Assembly: GCA_003554585.1 (NCBI GenBank)
Contig: PWGV01000033.1
Span: 1-45,533, forward strand
Source: Halobacteroidaceae bacterium
Lineage (GTDB): Bacteria > Bacillota > Halanaerobiia > B1SED10-174
Reading direction: 5' to 3'
Length of the DNA: 45,533 nucleotides
Part shown: positions 1 to 9,991 of the stretch, one piece after another
Numbering within the stretch: the stretch's first letter is position 1
Layout of the letters: each line of letters begins with the position of its first letter
Program-made: the position numbers and the translations under genes
The notes under the pieces: model-generated
What the model saw: only the letters and a program-made list of their open reading frames with translations
Told to the model about the DNA's origin: nothing
Databases searched by the model: none

Positions 1-21
1 AAGGAAATTGTAGGGGGAAAA

Positions 22-498
22 ATGGATCCATATGAAAAAGCGTTGCAGGTTATGAGCGAATTGTTTGCAAAGGATTATCAATTTGCAATGGCTACAGCAG
101 ATGATAACAAACCAGCAGTTCGATTTGTAGATGCTTTTTTTGCTGATGGTTCATTTTATGTAGTAAAATATGCAAAGTCTCGAAAGGTTCAGGAATTGAC
201 AAATAATAGCCAAGTATCACTTTGCAATAAGCTATATCGTTTTAGTGGGAATGCTTATAATATTGGTCATCCGTTATTATTGGAAAATAGAGCTATAAGA
301 GAAAAATCAATTAAAGTCTTGGAGCCCCGGTACTTTGCCCACACTAATGAAAATGATGAAAATATGGGTTATGTAAAAAGCGAACTAAATGAAGGATTTT
401 TCTATAAAGATGGAATTGGGTATAAAGTAAACTTTAATATAAAAGAAGTTGAACAATTTCCCTTTGATTTTGATTTTGATATTGTACCAGTACCATAA
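22..498 (+). CDS. Pyridoxamine 5'-phosphate oxidase-family FMN-binding protein
   Basis: A 158-residue protein that reads as a small FMN-binding split-barrel protein of the pyridoxamine 5'-phosphate oxidase superfamily. The N-terminal half has the expected pattern: a helix, then a strand with FAMATADDNKPAVRFVDAFF, a strand with SFYVVKYAKSRKVQEL, then VSLCNKLYRFSGNA. Such proteins bind FMN and usually reduce small molecules in the cytoplasm; the substrate cannot be told. An AGGGGGAAAA ribosome site lies just before the ATG, so the gene is complete although only 21 bases from the window edge. It is AT-rich, like the perR and LUD genes nearby and unlike katG. The family call is by pattern recognition only. 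Confidence 0.75.
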   Translation: MDPYEKALQVMSELFAKDYQFAMATADDNKPAVRFVDAFFADGSFYVVKYAKSRKVQELTNNSQVSLCNKLYRFSGNAYNIGHPLLLENRAIREKSIKVLEPRYFAHTNENDENMGYVKSELNEGFFYKDGIGYKVNFNIKEVEQFPFDFDFDIVPVP

Positions 499-512
499 TT
501 CTTAAATTCTAA

Positions 513-562
513 GGGGCCTAGCCGTGCCCCAGGGGAAATAGGTTGAAAATCAACCGTTTTGA
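513..562 (+). terminator. Weak hairpins after the FMN-binding gene
   Basis: Two short hairpins follow the stop codon: GGGGC/GCCCC (513-517 with 526-530) and GGTTGA/TCAACC with an AAA loop (541-546 with 550-555), the latter followed by GTTTTG. Together they may end transcription of the first gene, but the T-run is poor. Confidence 0.35.
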
Positions 563-607
563 ATTTAAACAATATTTCTTGTGTTTTTTGGTAGGTGGAA
601 ACAGTGC

Positions 608-638
608 TGAAAAAAAAGGGGCACAATTGTGCCCCTTT
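608..638 (-). terminator. Rho-independent terminator of perR-katG
   Basis: A perfect 24-base palindrome (615-638; core GGGGCACA/TGTGCCCC) is followed on the minus strand by eight T residues. It lies about 85 bases beyond the katG stop codon and so ends the perR-katG transcript. The plus-strand side has only a short T-run. Confidence 0.85.
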
Positions 639-723
639 ACTCAGTGATGGTTTATTTAACATTACGCTCATGAATCTAATTGGCCGCTCCACTCAAAATC
701 CCTAAAATGGTTTATGCGACAAT

Positions 724-3362
<2,639 letters not shown>

Positions 3363-3423
3363 TCGATCACTGCCCATCTAAAATAAGATAATATAAATCA
3401 AATAAAAAAAAGCAGAATAAAAA

Positions 3424-3438
3424 TTGTAATGATTACAT
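3424..3438. promoter_or_regulatory. PerR-box-like operator upstream of perR-katG
   Basis: The perfect inverted repeat TGTAAT-G-ATTACA (3425-3437) has the 7-1-7 layout of PerR boxes (TTATAATNATTATAA), with 11 of 14 defined positions matching. It lies about 60 bases upstream of the perR start and probably mediates autoregulation of perR-katG. No strong minus-strand promoter hexamers could be fixed, although the stretch between it and the gene is AT-rich with several TATATT/TATTAT-like sequences. Confidence 0.65.
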
Positions 3439-3862
3439 TTTTATTCTATCACTTGAAGGTAGGTATTACAATGAAAAGATTATAAATATTATGAACAAAT
3501 TTAATTGTAATAGCTGGTTGGTTTATGTTAGATAATTACTTAAGAAAAAAATGTGTCCCTTAATGCTCCAGCCAAGCCATTAATGGAAAATTATGATTTC
3601 CTTTTTGCTGTGGATATTATGCCTGTAAAAAAATGGAGCGAATTGAAGCAGAAAAAGAAAAAATAATTTTCCTATTGGAATGTTTTTGCGCTGGCGAAGG
3701 TCAAAAATCAGCAGAAGATTTCAATGCTATCCTCTCAAACAAGTTTGTTGCTTAAAGGTTTCAGTGACCTGAAGCAGATGTTTCGCAGGGATCTCAAAAA
3801 ATATTGCCCTGTTCCAGAGGTTCGAGTTTTGATTGCAAATTTTATTTTCCGGGGGGTAAAAA
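3439..3862. other. Gap with possible decayed coding sequence
   Basis: This AT-rich stretch holds no intact gene of normal size. Several short readable pieces lie end to end on the plus strand: about 27 codons reading MENYDFLFAVDIMPVKKW and ending in a Lys-rich tail (stop near 3666); a 40-codon frame from 3633 to 3755 (MERIEAEKEKIIFLLECF...); and a stop-free run from about 3756 containing DLKQMFRRDLKKYCPVPE that runs into the LUD gene in another frame. They look like gene remains, but no family is recognised. Confidence 0.35.
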
Positions 3863-4468
3863 ATGGAGATAGAAAAAATCATGGAGGCGCTAAAAAATAA
3901 AGGTTATTCAACTTCTTACTTTGAAAAGGCAGAAGATGCCGGGGAATATTTAAATGAAAAAATTGATAACAAGACAGTTGGATTTGGAGATTCAGCTACC
4001 TTATTGAGCATGGAGATGTTTCAAAAACTTTCTTCTCATAATGAAGTTTTCGATCCGCAAAACTGCTCAGAAGAAATGGATTTCATTGTGATTGCAAAAA
4101 AATGCTTGTCAACGGAAATCTACCTTACCTCAGTAAATGCCCTGTCGGCAACAGGGGAGATTGTAAATATTGATGGTACCGGTAATCGTGTGGCTGGCTC
4201 CCTATTCGGTCATGAGAAGGTTTATTTTGTCGTGGGAATTAACAAGTTGGTTCCCACGCTTGAAGATGCTATCTGGAGAGCAAGAAATATTGCAGCACCT
4301 CAGAACGCCATGAGACTTGGTTTGCAGACACCCTGTGCGAAGAGGGGAGATCGCTGTTATGATTGTACAAATCCCGACCGGATTTGTAATGGCATGGTAA
4401 TTCACCTGAAGAAAATGAATGATATTGATATGGAAATTGTTTTGATTAATGAGCAACTTGGGTTTTGA
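3863..4468 (+). CDS. LUD-domain protein (LutC/DUF162-like)
   Basis: A 201-residue single-domain LUD protein. The N-terminal helix-strand part (LKNKGYSTSYFEKAEDAGEYL, then NKTVGFGDSATLL) leads into the conserved core (STEIYLTSVNALSATGEIVNIDGTGNRVAGSLFGHEKVYFVVGINK) and a Cys-bearing C-terminal part (TPCAKRGDRCYDCTNPDRICNG). LUD proteins occur in the LutABC lactate-oxidation complex and as stand-alone proteins of unknown role. No lutA or lutB gene is nearby, so a lactate role is unsupported here. The four clustered cysteines could bind metal or an Fe-S cluster (inference). The start has a CCGGGGGG ribosome site. Confidence 0.85.
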   Translation: MEIEKIMEALKNKGYSTSYFEKAEDAGEYLNEKIDNKTVGFGDSATLLSMEMFQKLSSHNEVFDPQNCSEEMDFIVIAKKCLSTEIYLTSVNALSATGEIVNIDGTGNRVAGSLFGHEKVYFVVGINKLVPTLEDAIWRARNIAAPQNAMRLGLQTPCAKRGDRCYDCTNPDRICNGMVIHLKKMNDIDMEIVLINEQLGF

Positions 4469-4555
4469 TTTTTAAACCAGGGAAAAAATTGGGGTCCGGA
4501 TAAACTAACCTGGAAACTAGGCTGAATAAATAGAATTTGGACAGAAAATTAAAAA

Positions 4556-4606
4556 CCACCGTCTCAATCCTCCTTATTTGGAGAGGAAAAGGCGGTGGAA
4601 TTTTTT
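4556..4606. terminator. Terminator between the convergent LUD and helicase genes
   Basis: CCACCG (4556-4561) pairs with CGGTGG (4593-4598), and the second arm is followed by a T-run (AATTTTTTC). The preceding run of A residues lets it serve the minus-strand helicase transcript too. The long loop contains further CTCC/GGAG pairing. Confidence 0.65.
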
Positions 4607-4655
4607 CTTTTATCCCTTTGGCAGATTTTTTTAAAAGGGCTTGGATCTTTTGGGA

Positions 4656-5813
4656 CTAGTTTCTTGGGTGGGAATAGCGATTGTTTTGGGCTTTTTTGTT
4701 CGGGGGTAATTCTTTTTCGGCGATCATGGTTCCAATGTGTTCTTCAATTTCGTAAAGGCTCATGATTTCATCGCCAGTAACAAAAGTGACTGCTCGGCCC
4801 CCGTTCCCATTCCTGGCCGTCCTGCCTATTCTATGCACATAACTGTCTTTTTCCTGCGGGACATCATAATTGATTACCAGAGAAAGGCTGTCAACGTGGA
4901 TACCCCTGGAAGCAACGTCGGTTGCAACAAGCAGGGAAGAACCCCCTTTTTTAAATTGATCAATGGTTTTCATTCGCCTGTTTTGGGGAATATTTCCATG
5001 CAGGGCCCGGGAAGAAAACCCTTTTTCAGTTAAAAACCTCTGAACCCGATCTACAGTATTCCTTGTATTGCAGAAGATTACGCAGCTTTCAGGTTTTTCG
5101 CTTTTTAAAAGATGGTTAAGCTGGGTCCGCTTTTCATTTCTTCGCATCCGGTAATAGACCTGCTCAACGGTCTCCACTGTTTTGGTGGAGGATTCAATTT
5201 CGATTGTTGTAGGCTGGTTCATGTATTTCTGGCAGATTTTCTTTATTTCGGAAGGAATGGTTGCGGAGAAAAGAAGGGTAATCCGATTTGCAGGAAGTTT
5301 TTTAATGATTTTTTCAACCTGGTCGATAAAGCCCATATCCAGCATCCGGTCTGCTTCATCCAAAACAAGGTAGCGCAAATTTTTGGTGATCAGTTTTCTG
5401 CGAAGGATGTGGTCAAATACTCTGCCGGGAGTCCCTGTAACAATAGAAGGACCCTTTTTCAGGGCCTGGATTTCGACGTTCATACTGTGCTGTCCGTATA
5501 CAGCTGTTGTTTGGTGGGGTAGATACTTGGCCATGCTTTTTAGATCTCTATCTACCTGGACAGCCAGTTCCCGCGTTGGTGTCAGGATCAAACCCTGAGG
5601 TCCTTCCTTACGGGCGTCAATTAACTGCAGGAGAGGGATACCGAAAACCGCTGTTTTTCCACTCCCTGTTTTGGAACGAACAATCAAATCCTTTTTCCCC
5701 AGGATATGGGGAATGCCTTGCTTTTGAACCTCTGTGGGTGTTACAAATCCCATTTGTTCTATCGCTCGCAAAATGGGAGAAGCAATACCCAGGTCTGTAA
5801 AGTTTTTATTCAT
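4656..5813 (-). CDS. DEAD-box ATP-dependent RNA helicase
   Basis: A 385-residue DEAD-box helicase core with both RecA-like domains and almost no tail. The motifs in order are: the Q motif (F at the N-terminus with GFVTPTEVQKQGIP), motif I SKTGSGKT (Ser-Lys before TGSGKT, where Ala-Gln or Ala-Arg is usual), PTRELA, TPGR, DEAD (VLDEADRMLDMGF), SAT, RALHGN, ATDVASRGIH and HRIGRTAR. It unwinds short RNA duplexes in the cytoplasm, with likely roles in ribosome assembly, mRNA decay or cold growth. It lacks the RNA-specific C-terminal domain of DbpA and the long basic tail of CshA, so no gene symbol is given. It appears to be a single-gene unit with its own extended -10 promoter. Confidence 0.93.
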   Translation of the reverse strand: MNKNFTDLGIASPILRAIEQMGFVTPTEVQKQGIPHILGKKDLIVRSKTGSGKTAVFGIPLLQLIDARKEGPQGLILTPTRELAVQVDRDLKSMAKYLPHQTTAVYGQHSMNVEIQALKKGPSIVTGTPGRVFDHILRRKLITKNLRYLVLDEADRMLDMGFIDQVEKIIKKLPANRITLLFSATIPSEIKKICQKYMNQPTTIEIESSTKTVETVEQVYYRMRRNEKRTQLNHLLKSEKPESCVIFCNTRNTVDRVQRFLTEKGFSSRALHGNIPQNRRMKTIDQFKKGGSSLLVATDVASRGIHVDSLSLVINYDVPQEKDSYVHRIGRTARNGNGGRAVTFVTGDEIMSLYEIEEHIGTMIAEKELPPNKKAQNNRYSHPRN

Positions 5814-5846
5814 GTCTAACCTCTTTCGTTTTTATAATATCTTCCT

Positions 5847-5855
5847 ATTATAACA
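5847..5855 (-). promoter_or_regulatory. Extended -10 promoter of the helicase gene
   Basis: On the minus strand the sequence reads TGTTATAAT, an extended -10 (TGN-TATAAT), about 34 bases before the start codon. No good -35 hexamer lies 16-18 bases upstream, as is common for extended -10 promoters. Confidence 0.5.
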
Positions 5856-5895
5856 TATTGTTGACCCCTACGCACCTTTTTATTTTTATTGCCCG

Positions 5896-5936
5896 GGGCA
5901 AAGGAAAAATAAAAAAGGCTGGGATAACCAGCCTTT
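5896..5936 (-). terminator. Terminator of the FMN-binding lipoprotein gene
   Basis: AAAGGCTGG (5914-5922) pairs perfectly with CCAGCCTTT (5928-5936) around a GATAA loop. On the minus strand it is followed by TTTTTTATTTTTCC. It lies just after the lipoprotein stop codon. Confidence 0.88.
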
Positions 5937-5945
5937 AGTTTGAAT

Positions 5946-6638
5946 TTATTCTATCCTGGCTTTTTCCCTGGCAGTCTCTGCTGCCTGCAGCCAAAGTTCG
6001 CTGCTTTCAGTAGCCCCGCTAAAGGTATCTACATCAAGGGTCCCTTCCAGGACAATTCTTTCCTGCATTTCCCTGCGGGCTTCGGGCAGTTTTTCATATT
6101 CCCGGTTCTCCCAGTCAAAGAACTGCCCTGTTTCTAAGTCAACTTCGTTAAAAAATACGTCAATAATGCGATCATCCTTTATAGAAACCCAGGCTACAGC
6201 CCGGATATTTTCATTTTTTGCGGTGCCCAAAAAAGTCCCATCCCAGTAATCGTTTTCGATTTCTTCTGGATCCTCCAAAGCCAACTGCAGTGCTTTTTCT
6301 ACAGCGTCAATATATTTCTGGCTGGAATGCGTAGAACCAGAATAGGTATCAACATCAGCGGAGTTGGCTTCGATAAAACGTTCTTTCATTACCTGAACCC
6401 CTTCAACAGTTGGTTGATAGGGGTAGGTAGAAAAATCCAGTGGTTCTCCTTTACCGGTAAATTCCTCCAGCCTGACCTCTGTTATTTCATTATTGGAAAT
6501 AGTAACTTCTGCCCGAGCATATCCGTAATCGTCAGCTTCAGAATAGGCACTATATGTCCCGTCCTGATATTGCGGGCCCGAAGAACAGGCGGTTAAAAGG
6601 AATAATGAAAGCAAAAATAGAAAAATAGTTCTGGCCAT
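5946..6638 (-). CDS. Lipoprotein with two FMN-binding domains
   Basis: Starting at the ATG at 6638, which has a GGAGGTGAAGAT ribosome site, this is a 230-residue exported lipoprotein. The signal MARTIFLFLLSLFLLTAC ends in a lipobox with Cys18. Two tandem FMN_bind repeats follow, each opening with a DGTY/DGTF-type strand (YQDGTYSAYSE, YWDGTFLGTAK) and ending in a flavinylation-like motif: VDTYSGSTHSS in the first and VDTFSGATESS in the second. In this family the Thr of SGAT is the site where ApbE attaches FMN covalently, so the second domain matches best; the first has SGST. It would carry electrons on the outer face of the membrane. No apbE or partner oxidoreductase is nearby. A longer frame from 6689 lacks a sensible start. 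Confidence 0.88.
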   Translation of the reverse strand: MARTIFLFLLSLFLLTACSSGPQYQDGTYSAYSEADDYGYARAEVTISNNEITEVRLEEFTGKGEPLDFSTYPYQPTVEGVQVMKERFIEANSADVDTYSGSTHSSQKYIDAVEKALQLALEDPEEIENDYWDGTFLGTAKNENIRAVAWVSIKDDRIIDVFFNEVDLETGQFFDWENREYEKLPEARREMQERIVLEGTLDVDTFSGATESSELWLQAAETAREKARIE

Positions 6639-6666
6639 ATCTTCACCTCCAAAGTAAATTTTCGCC

Positions 6667-6714
6667 TTAAAAATAATAAAATCCTGCAAATTGGAAGTTT
6701 TACTGCAGGATTTT
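6667..6714 (-). terminator. Terminator after phoU
   Basis: AAAATCCTGCA (6678-6688) pairs with TGCAGGATTTT (6704-6714), and on the minus strand TTATTATTTTTAAGG follows. It ends the phoU transcript before the lipoprotein gene. Confidence 0.75.
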
Positions 6715-6753
6715 AAAAAGTTATTGTCTTTTTACCCCGGGATACTTGATTTT

Positions 6754-7407
6754 TCAGTCATTCAATTCTTTTCGATTGCCTGTTACCATGTAAATGAGCC
6801 ATTCACCCAGGTTTGTGGCATGATCCCCGATTCTTTCCAGGGAACTGGAGACAAAGAGGAGGTGGGTGGCCTGTTTGATATTTCTGGTGTCTTCCAGCAT
6901 ATAGGTTAACAGTTCGCGGAAAATCTGGTTGTGCAGGTGATCTACTTCATCATCAAAATTACAGACTTCATAGGCAAGGTCCACATCTTCATCAATAAAG
7001 GCCTCGAGGGCTTTATTAACCATCTCCTGGGCAATATTGGCCATACGAGGGACGTCAACCAGGGGTTTAATATGTCGTTCTTCTCCAATGCGGAGAGTTA
7101 TCTTGGCTATATCCGAAGAATGATCGGCAATTCGCTCCAGATCCGTAATTATTTTCAATGCAGTCCCGATCCGGCGGAGGTCTTTAGCCATTGGTTGCTG
7201 GCGGGCTATAAGAGACATACATTTTTCTTCAATTTTCAACTCAAGATCATCGATTATATCGTCATTTTCAATTACTTCCTGAGCTCCTTCAAGGTCGTGG
7301 TTTTTCAGGGAATGGACAGCTTTCTGGATTGTTTTTTTTACCAGGCCTCCCATGTAGAGAATGTCCTGAAACAATTCTTCCAATTCATGTTCAAAGGTCT
7401 GTCGCAT
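6754..7407 (-). CDS. phoU: Phosphate uptake regulator PhoU
   Basis: A 217-residue, all-helical PhoU with two tandem three-helix repeats. The metal-binding signature recurs once per repeat: DLRRIGTALKIITDLERIADHSSDIA and SSSLERIGDHATNLGEWLIYM, each containing E-R-[IL]-[AG]-D-H. PhoU couples the Pst transporter to the PhoR kinase and represses the Pho response when phosphate is plentiful. The ATG at 7407 is chosen because it lies six bases after GGAGGTG; an upstream GTG at 7416 sits inside that ribosome site. It follows pstB by 17 bases, so the two are co-transcribed. Confidence 0.95.
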   Translation of the reverse strand: MRQTFEHELEELFQDILYMGGLVKKTIQKAVHSLKNHDLEGAQEVIENDDIIDDLELKIEEKCMSLIARQQPMAKDLRRIGTALKIITDLERIADHSSDIAKITLRIGEERHIKPLVDVPRMANIAQEMVNKALEAFIDEDVDLAYEVCNFDDEVDHLHNQIFRELLTYMLEDTRNIKQATHLLFVSSSLERIGDHATNLGEWLIYMVTGNRKELND

Positions 7408-7424
7408 TAATTTCACCTCCAGTT

Positions 7425-8183
7425 TTAACCGAACCGCCCGGTTATATAATCTTCTGTTTTTTGATCCTGGGGGTTGGTAAAAAGGGTCTGGGTTTTAGCA
7501 AATTCAATTATTTCCCCCTGGAGAAAGAAAGCGGTTTGCTCTGATATACGAGCAGCCTGCTGCATATTGTGAGTCACAATCAGAATCGGGTATTTTTCTT
7601 GAAGTTCGGCAATCAATTCTTCTATTCTTGTGGTGGCAACGGGGTCCAGAGCCGAACATGGTTCATCCATCAGCAAAATTTTTGGTTTTACCGCCAGAGC
7701 CCTGGCAATACATAGTCTCTGCTGCTGCCCACCTGAGAGAGAGAGGGCCGGATGTCGCAGATTATCTTTTACTTCATCCCATAATGCAGCGTCCCGGAGG
7801 CTTTGCTCAACTAATTCATTTAATTGGTTTTTCTTCTTTTTACCGTGAATTCGAGGTCCGTAAGCCACGTTATCGTAAATAGTCTTGGGAAAGGGGTTCG
7901 GCTGCTGGAAAACCATGCCTACTTCCGTGCGAAGAGCCACAAGGTCAATATCTTTTTTTAATATGTCGGTTCCGTTGAAAAAAATTTGCCCCTCCCAGCG
8001 GGCTATGGGAATTCGATCGATCATTCGATTTAAAGTTTTTAAAAAACTGGATTTCCCGCAACCCGAAGGACCAATTATTGCAGTTACCCCTGTTGCAGGA
8101 ATAGCAAGGTTGATATCTTTAAGAACTTTTTTATCTCCATACCAGAGGTTCAAACTCCTGATATCGAATGCGTTTTCGGCCAT
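7425..8183 (-). CDS. pstB: Phosphate ABC transporter ATP-binding protein PstB
   Basis: A 252-residue ABC ATPase of the PstB family: Walker [10 protein letters not shown], signature [15 protein letters not shown], Walker [14 protein letters not shown] and the switch His of IVTHNM. The family traits RSLNLWYG near the start, LNRMIDRIP and [16 protein letters not shown] are present. It drives high-affinity phosphate import with PstS, PstC and PstA, none of which is encoded in this window. It is preceded by phoR rather than pstA, with an 86-base gap that carries a PhoP-box promoter and a hairpin covering its ribosome site. Confidence 0.96.
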   Translation of the reverse strand: MAENAFDIRSLNLWYGDKKVLKDINLAIPATGVTAIIGPSGCGKSSFLKTLNRMIDRIPIARWEGQIFFNGTDILKKDIDLVALRTEVGMVFQQPNPFPKTIYDNVAYGPRIHGKKKKNQLNELVEQSLRDAALWDEVKDNLRHPALSLSGGQQQRLCIARALAVKPKILLMDEPCSALDPVATTRIEELIAELQEKYPILIVTHNMQQAARISEQTAFFLQGEIIEFAKTQTLFTNPQDQKTEDYITGRFG

Positions 8184-8189
8184 GGGAAA

Positions 8190-8229
8190 CCCCCCTGTAT
8201 CGGTGAATTAACTTTATTATACAGGGGGG
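8190..8229 (-). promoter_or_regulatory. Hairpin covering the pstB ribosome-binding site
   Basis: CCCCCCTGTAT (8190-8200 on plus) pairs perfectly over 11 bp with ATACAGGGGGG (8219-8229), leaving an 18-base loop. On the minus strand the 3' arm GGGGGG is the pstB ribosome site, six bases before the ATG, so folding would block translation. Only TTT follows, so it is a poor terminator. Confidence 0.6.
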
Positions 8230-8269
8230 GTGTTAATTTCAGGTTTGTCGATTGTAAAATTTGTGTAAA
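8216..8269 (-). promoter_or_regulatory. PhoP-box promoter of pstB-phoU
   Basis: Reading the minus strand just after the phoR stop there is TTTACA (8269-8264), TTTACA (8258-8253), a degenerate CAAACC (8247-8242) and TTAACA (8236-8231), all in 11-base phase. This is the known spacing of PhoP-binding repeats (TT[ATC]ACA). A perfect -10 TATAAT sits at 8221-8216, and the -35 region is poor, as expected for an activated promoter. Transcription should start near 8209. Confidence 0.65.
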
Positions 8270-9988
8270 TTATTCATAGGAGGGTAAAAAGATGGTAAAG
8301 GTACTGCCTTTTCCCGGGATGCTTTCAAGGGTAACCCTGCCTCTTGCTCGCTCGACAATGTGTTTTACTATAGCAAGACCCAGACCGGTACCACCTGAAG
8401 ACCGGCTGCGGGCTTTATCCACCCGGTAGAATCTCTCAAAAATCCGGGGCTGATCTTCATGGGGAATGCCGGGCCCCCGGTCAGTAATAGACCAGTAAAT
8501 TTTATTTTTCTGTTTCCCAGCAGAAATAGCTACAGGGGAATTCTCTGGGGCGTGGGTGATGGCGTTTCCAGCGAGGTTAATAATTACCTGGATCAAATCA
8601 TCCTCGTTAAGGTCAACCAGTAATTCTCCGGGAATAGAAATATTTATTTTTATTTCTTTGGCTTGAATCTGCTGCGATAATATTTCCAGTGCGGCCTGTG
8701 TACACTGGCCAAGATCAGAGGGGCCGCCGGGAATTTTGTCTGTAGCTTCAAGGCGGGAAAGAACAAGCAGGTCATCAATTAAACGGGAAAGGCGGTTGGT
8801 TTCTTTTTCGATAATCTCCAGAAAATGGGTGGCATCCTCTTCAGACCAGGCTCCGCTGCGAAGGGTTTCGGTAAAACCCTGGATTGCTGTTAGAGGGGTC
8901 CGGAGTTCATGAGAAACATTGGCCACAAATTCCTTTCGAGTGTTTTCCAGGCGTTTGATTTTGGTCATGTCCTGCAGGACAATTACCATGCTATTTTTGC
9001 GGGGGCCAATGGCTGAAGCAGAGAAATGGAGGTGGCGGTAGGGGCTTTCCAGTGTAATCTCTTTTTCCTGGGTGCCTTCAGTTTTGTCCCAGAGGCCTCT
9101 AATAAATTCAATTAAATCCGGGTTGTGGGTTAAATTAAGGAGGTAAGTTTTTCCCGGGGGAGTTTTTTTGATGTTTAAAAGCCGGAAAAAAATGGGATTG
9201 CTGGCCTCGATATTTCCCTTTCGACCAATAACAGCTATGCCGACCGGCAAATTTTTTATGATGTTAATTGTTCGTTCCTTTTCTCCCTCCAGGTTTTTCA
9301 CCAGCTTCTGGAGATTATGGCTCATTTCATTGAAAACCATTTCAAGCTGGCCGATTTCATCGGGGGAAGAAATGGGAAAAGGCTGGGGAAAATCACCGCC
9401 GCCAATGGAGTGGGCTTTCTGGGCCAGCTGGCGCAAAGAGGCAGTAAGGCGACGGAGCAGGAAAAATCCAATAACCCAGATAAGGACAAGAATAACAAGG
9501 ATTGCAGAAAAAGTAATAACTCTAATCTGGTTGGTTCTCTGGTTAATTAAAGTAAGAGGCCTTGCCACCCGGACCACTCCGAGTATTTCTCCATCCGAAC
9601 TGAAAATAGGGACAGCAATATAGAGCATTTCCTGGCGAGTTGTCGTGCTAAAACGAATATTGCTTCCCGTTTCCCCTCCATAAGCGGTAATAATTTCGGG
9701 CCGGTCGCTGTGGTCTTCCATTTCTTCCTCGGGCTTTTCACTTTCGAAGATCACATTTCCCTGCAGATCAATAACGGAAAGTCTTGTGTCGGAATCGGGG
9801 GGAAGGTTCCACTGCCGGTTTAATGTTTCCTCCTGGGCAAGCAGGCGGGCGGTTTCCTGGAGATTCCTTTCCAGGGAATCAATATAAAAGTCTGCAAGGT
9901 AGTTAGTTAGAAAAAAACCGAGTAAAAGGAGAGCAAGACCAATTAAAATGGAATAAGCAAGTCCAATCCTCTGCTGCAGGTTGGTCAT
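8270..9988 (-). CDS. phoR: PhoR-like sensor histidine kinase
   Basis: A 572-residue membrane histidine kinase. In order: TM1 (about 10-30), an extracytoplasmic sensor of about 125 residues, TM2 (about 157-178), HAMP (179-230), a PAS domain (about 240-345), the HisKA helix with phospho-acceptor His360 in FVANVSHELRTPLTAIQGF, and the HATPase domain with an N box (DLIQVIINLAGNAITHAP), DRGPGI and GGTGLGLAIVKHI. This matches PhoR of Bacillus. It lies three bases after the response regulator, with a GGAGGGG site inside the end of that gene, and just before pstB-phoU, which supports a phosphate-sensing role. The signal probably comes through the Pst/PhoU complex. Confidence 0.92.
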   Translation of the reverse strand: MTNLQQRIGLAYSILIGLALLLLGFFLTNYLADFYIDSLERNLQETARLLAQEETLNRQWNLPPDSDTRLSVIDLQGNVIFESEKPEEEMEDHSDRPEIITAYGGETGSNIRFSTTTRQEMLYIAVPIFSSDGEILGVVRVARPLTLINQRTNQIRVITFSAILVILVLIWVIGFFLLRRLTASLRQLAQKAHSIGGGDFPQPFPISSPDEIGQLEMVFNEMSHNLQKLVKNLEGEKERTINIIKNLPVGIAVIGRKGNIEASNPIFFRLLNIKKTPPGKTYLLNLTHNPDLIEFIRGLWDKTEGTQEKEITLESPYRHLHFSASAIGPRKNSMVIVLQDMTKIKRLENTRKEFVANVSHELRTPLTAIQGFTETLRSGAWSEEDATHFLEIIEKETNRLSRLIDDLLVLSRLEATDKIPGGPSDLGQCTQAALEILSQQIQAKEIKINISIPGELLVDLNEDDLIQVIINLAGNAITHAPENSPVAISAGKQKNKIYWSITDRGPGIPHEDQPRIFERFYRVDKARSRSSGGTGLGLAIVKHIVERARGRVTLESIPGKGSTFTIFLPSYE

Positions 9989-9991
9989 GGG

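Noticed and set aside
8190-8229. Reading the pstB upstream hairpin as a simple terminator after phoR
   Set aside because: On the minus strand only three T residues follow the stem and the pstB ATG comes six bases later; control of translation fits better.
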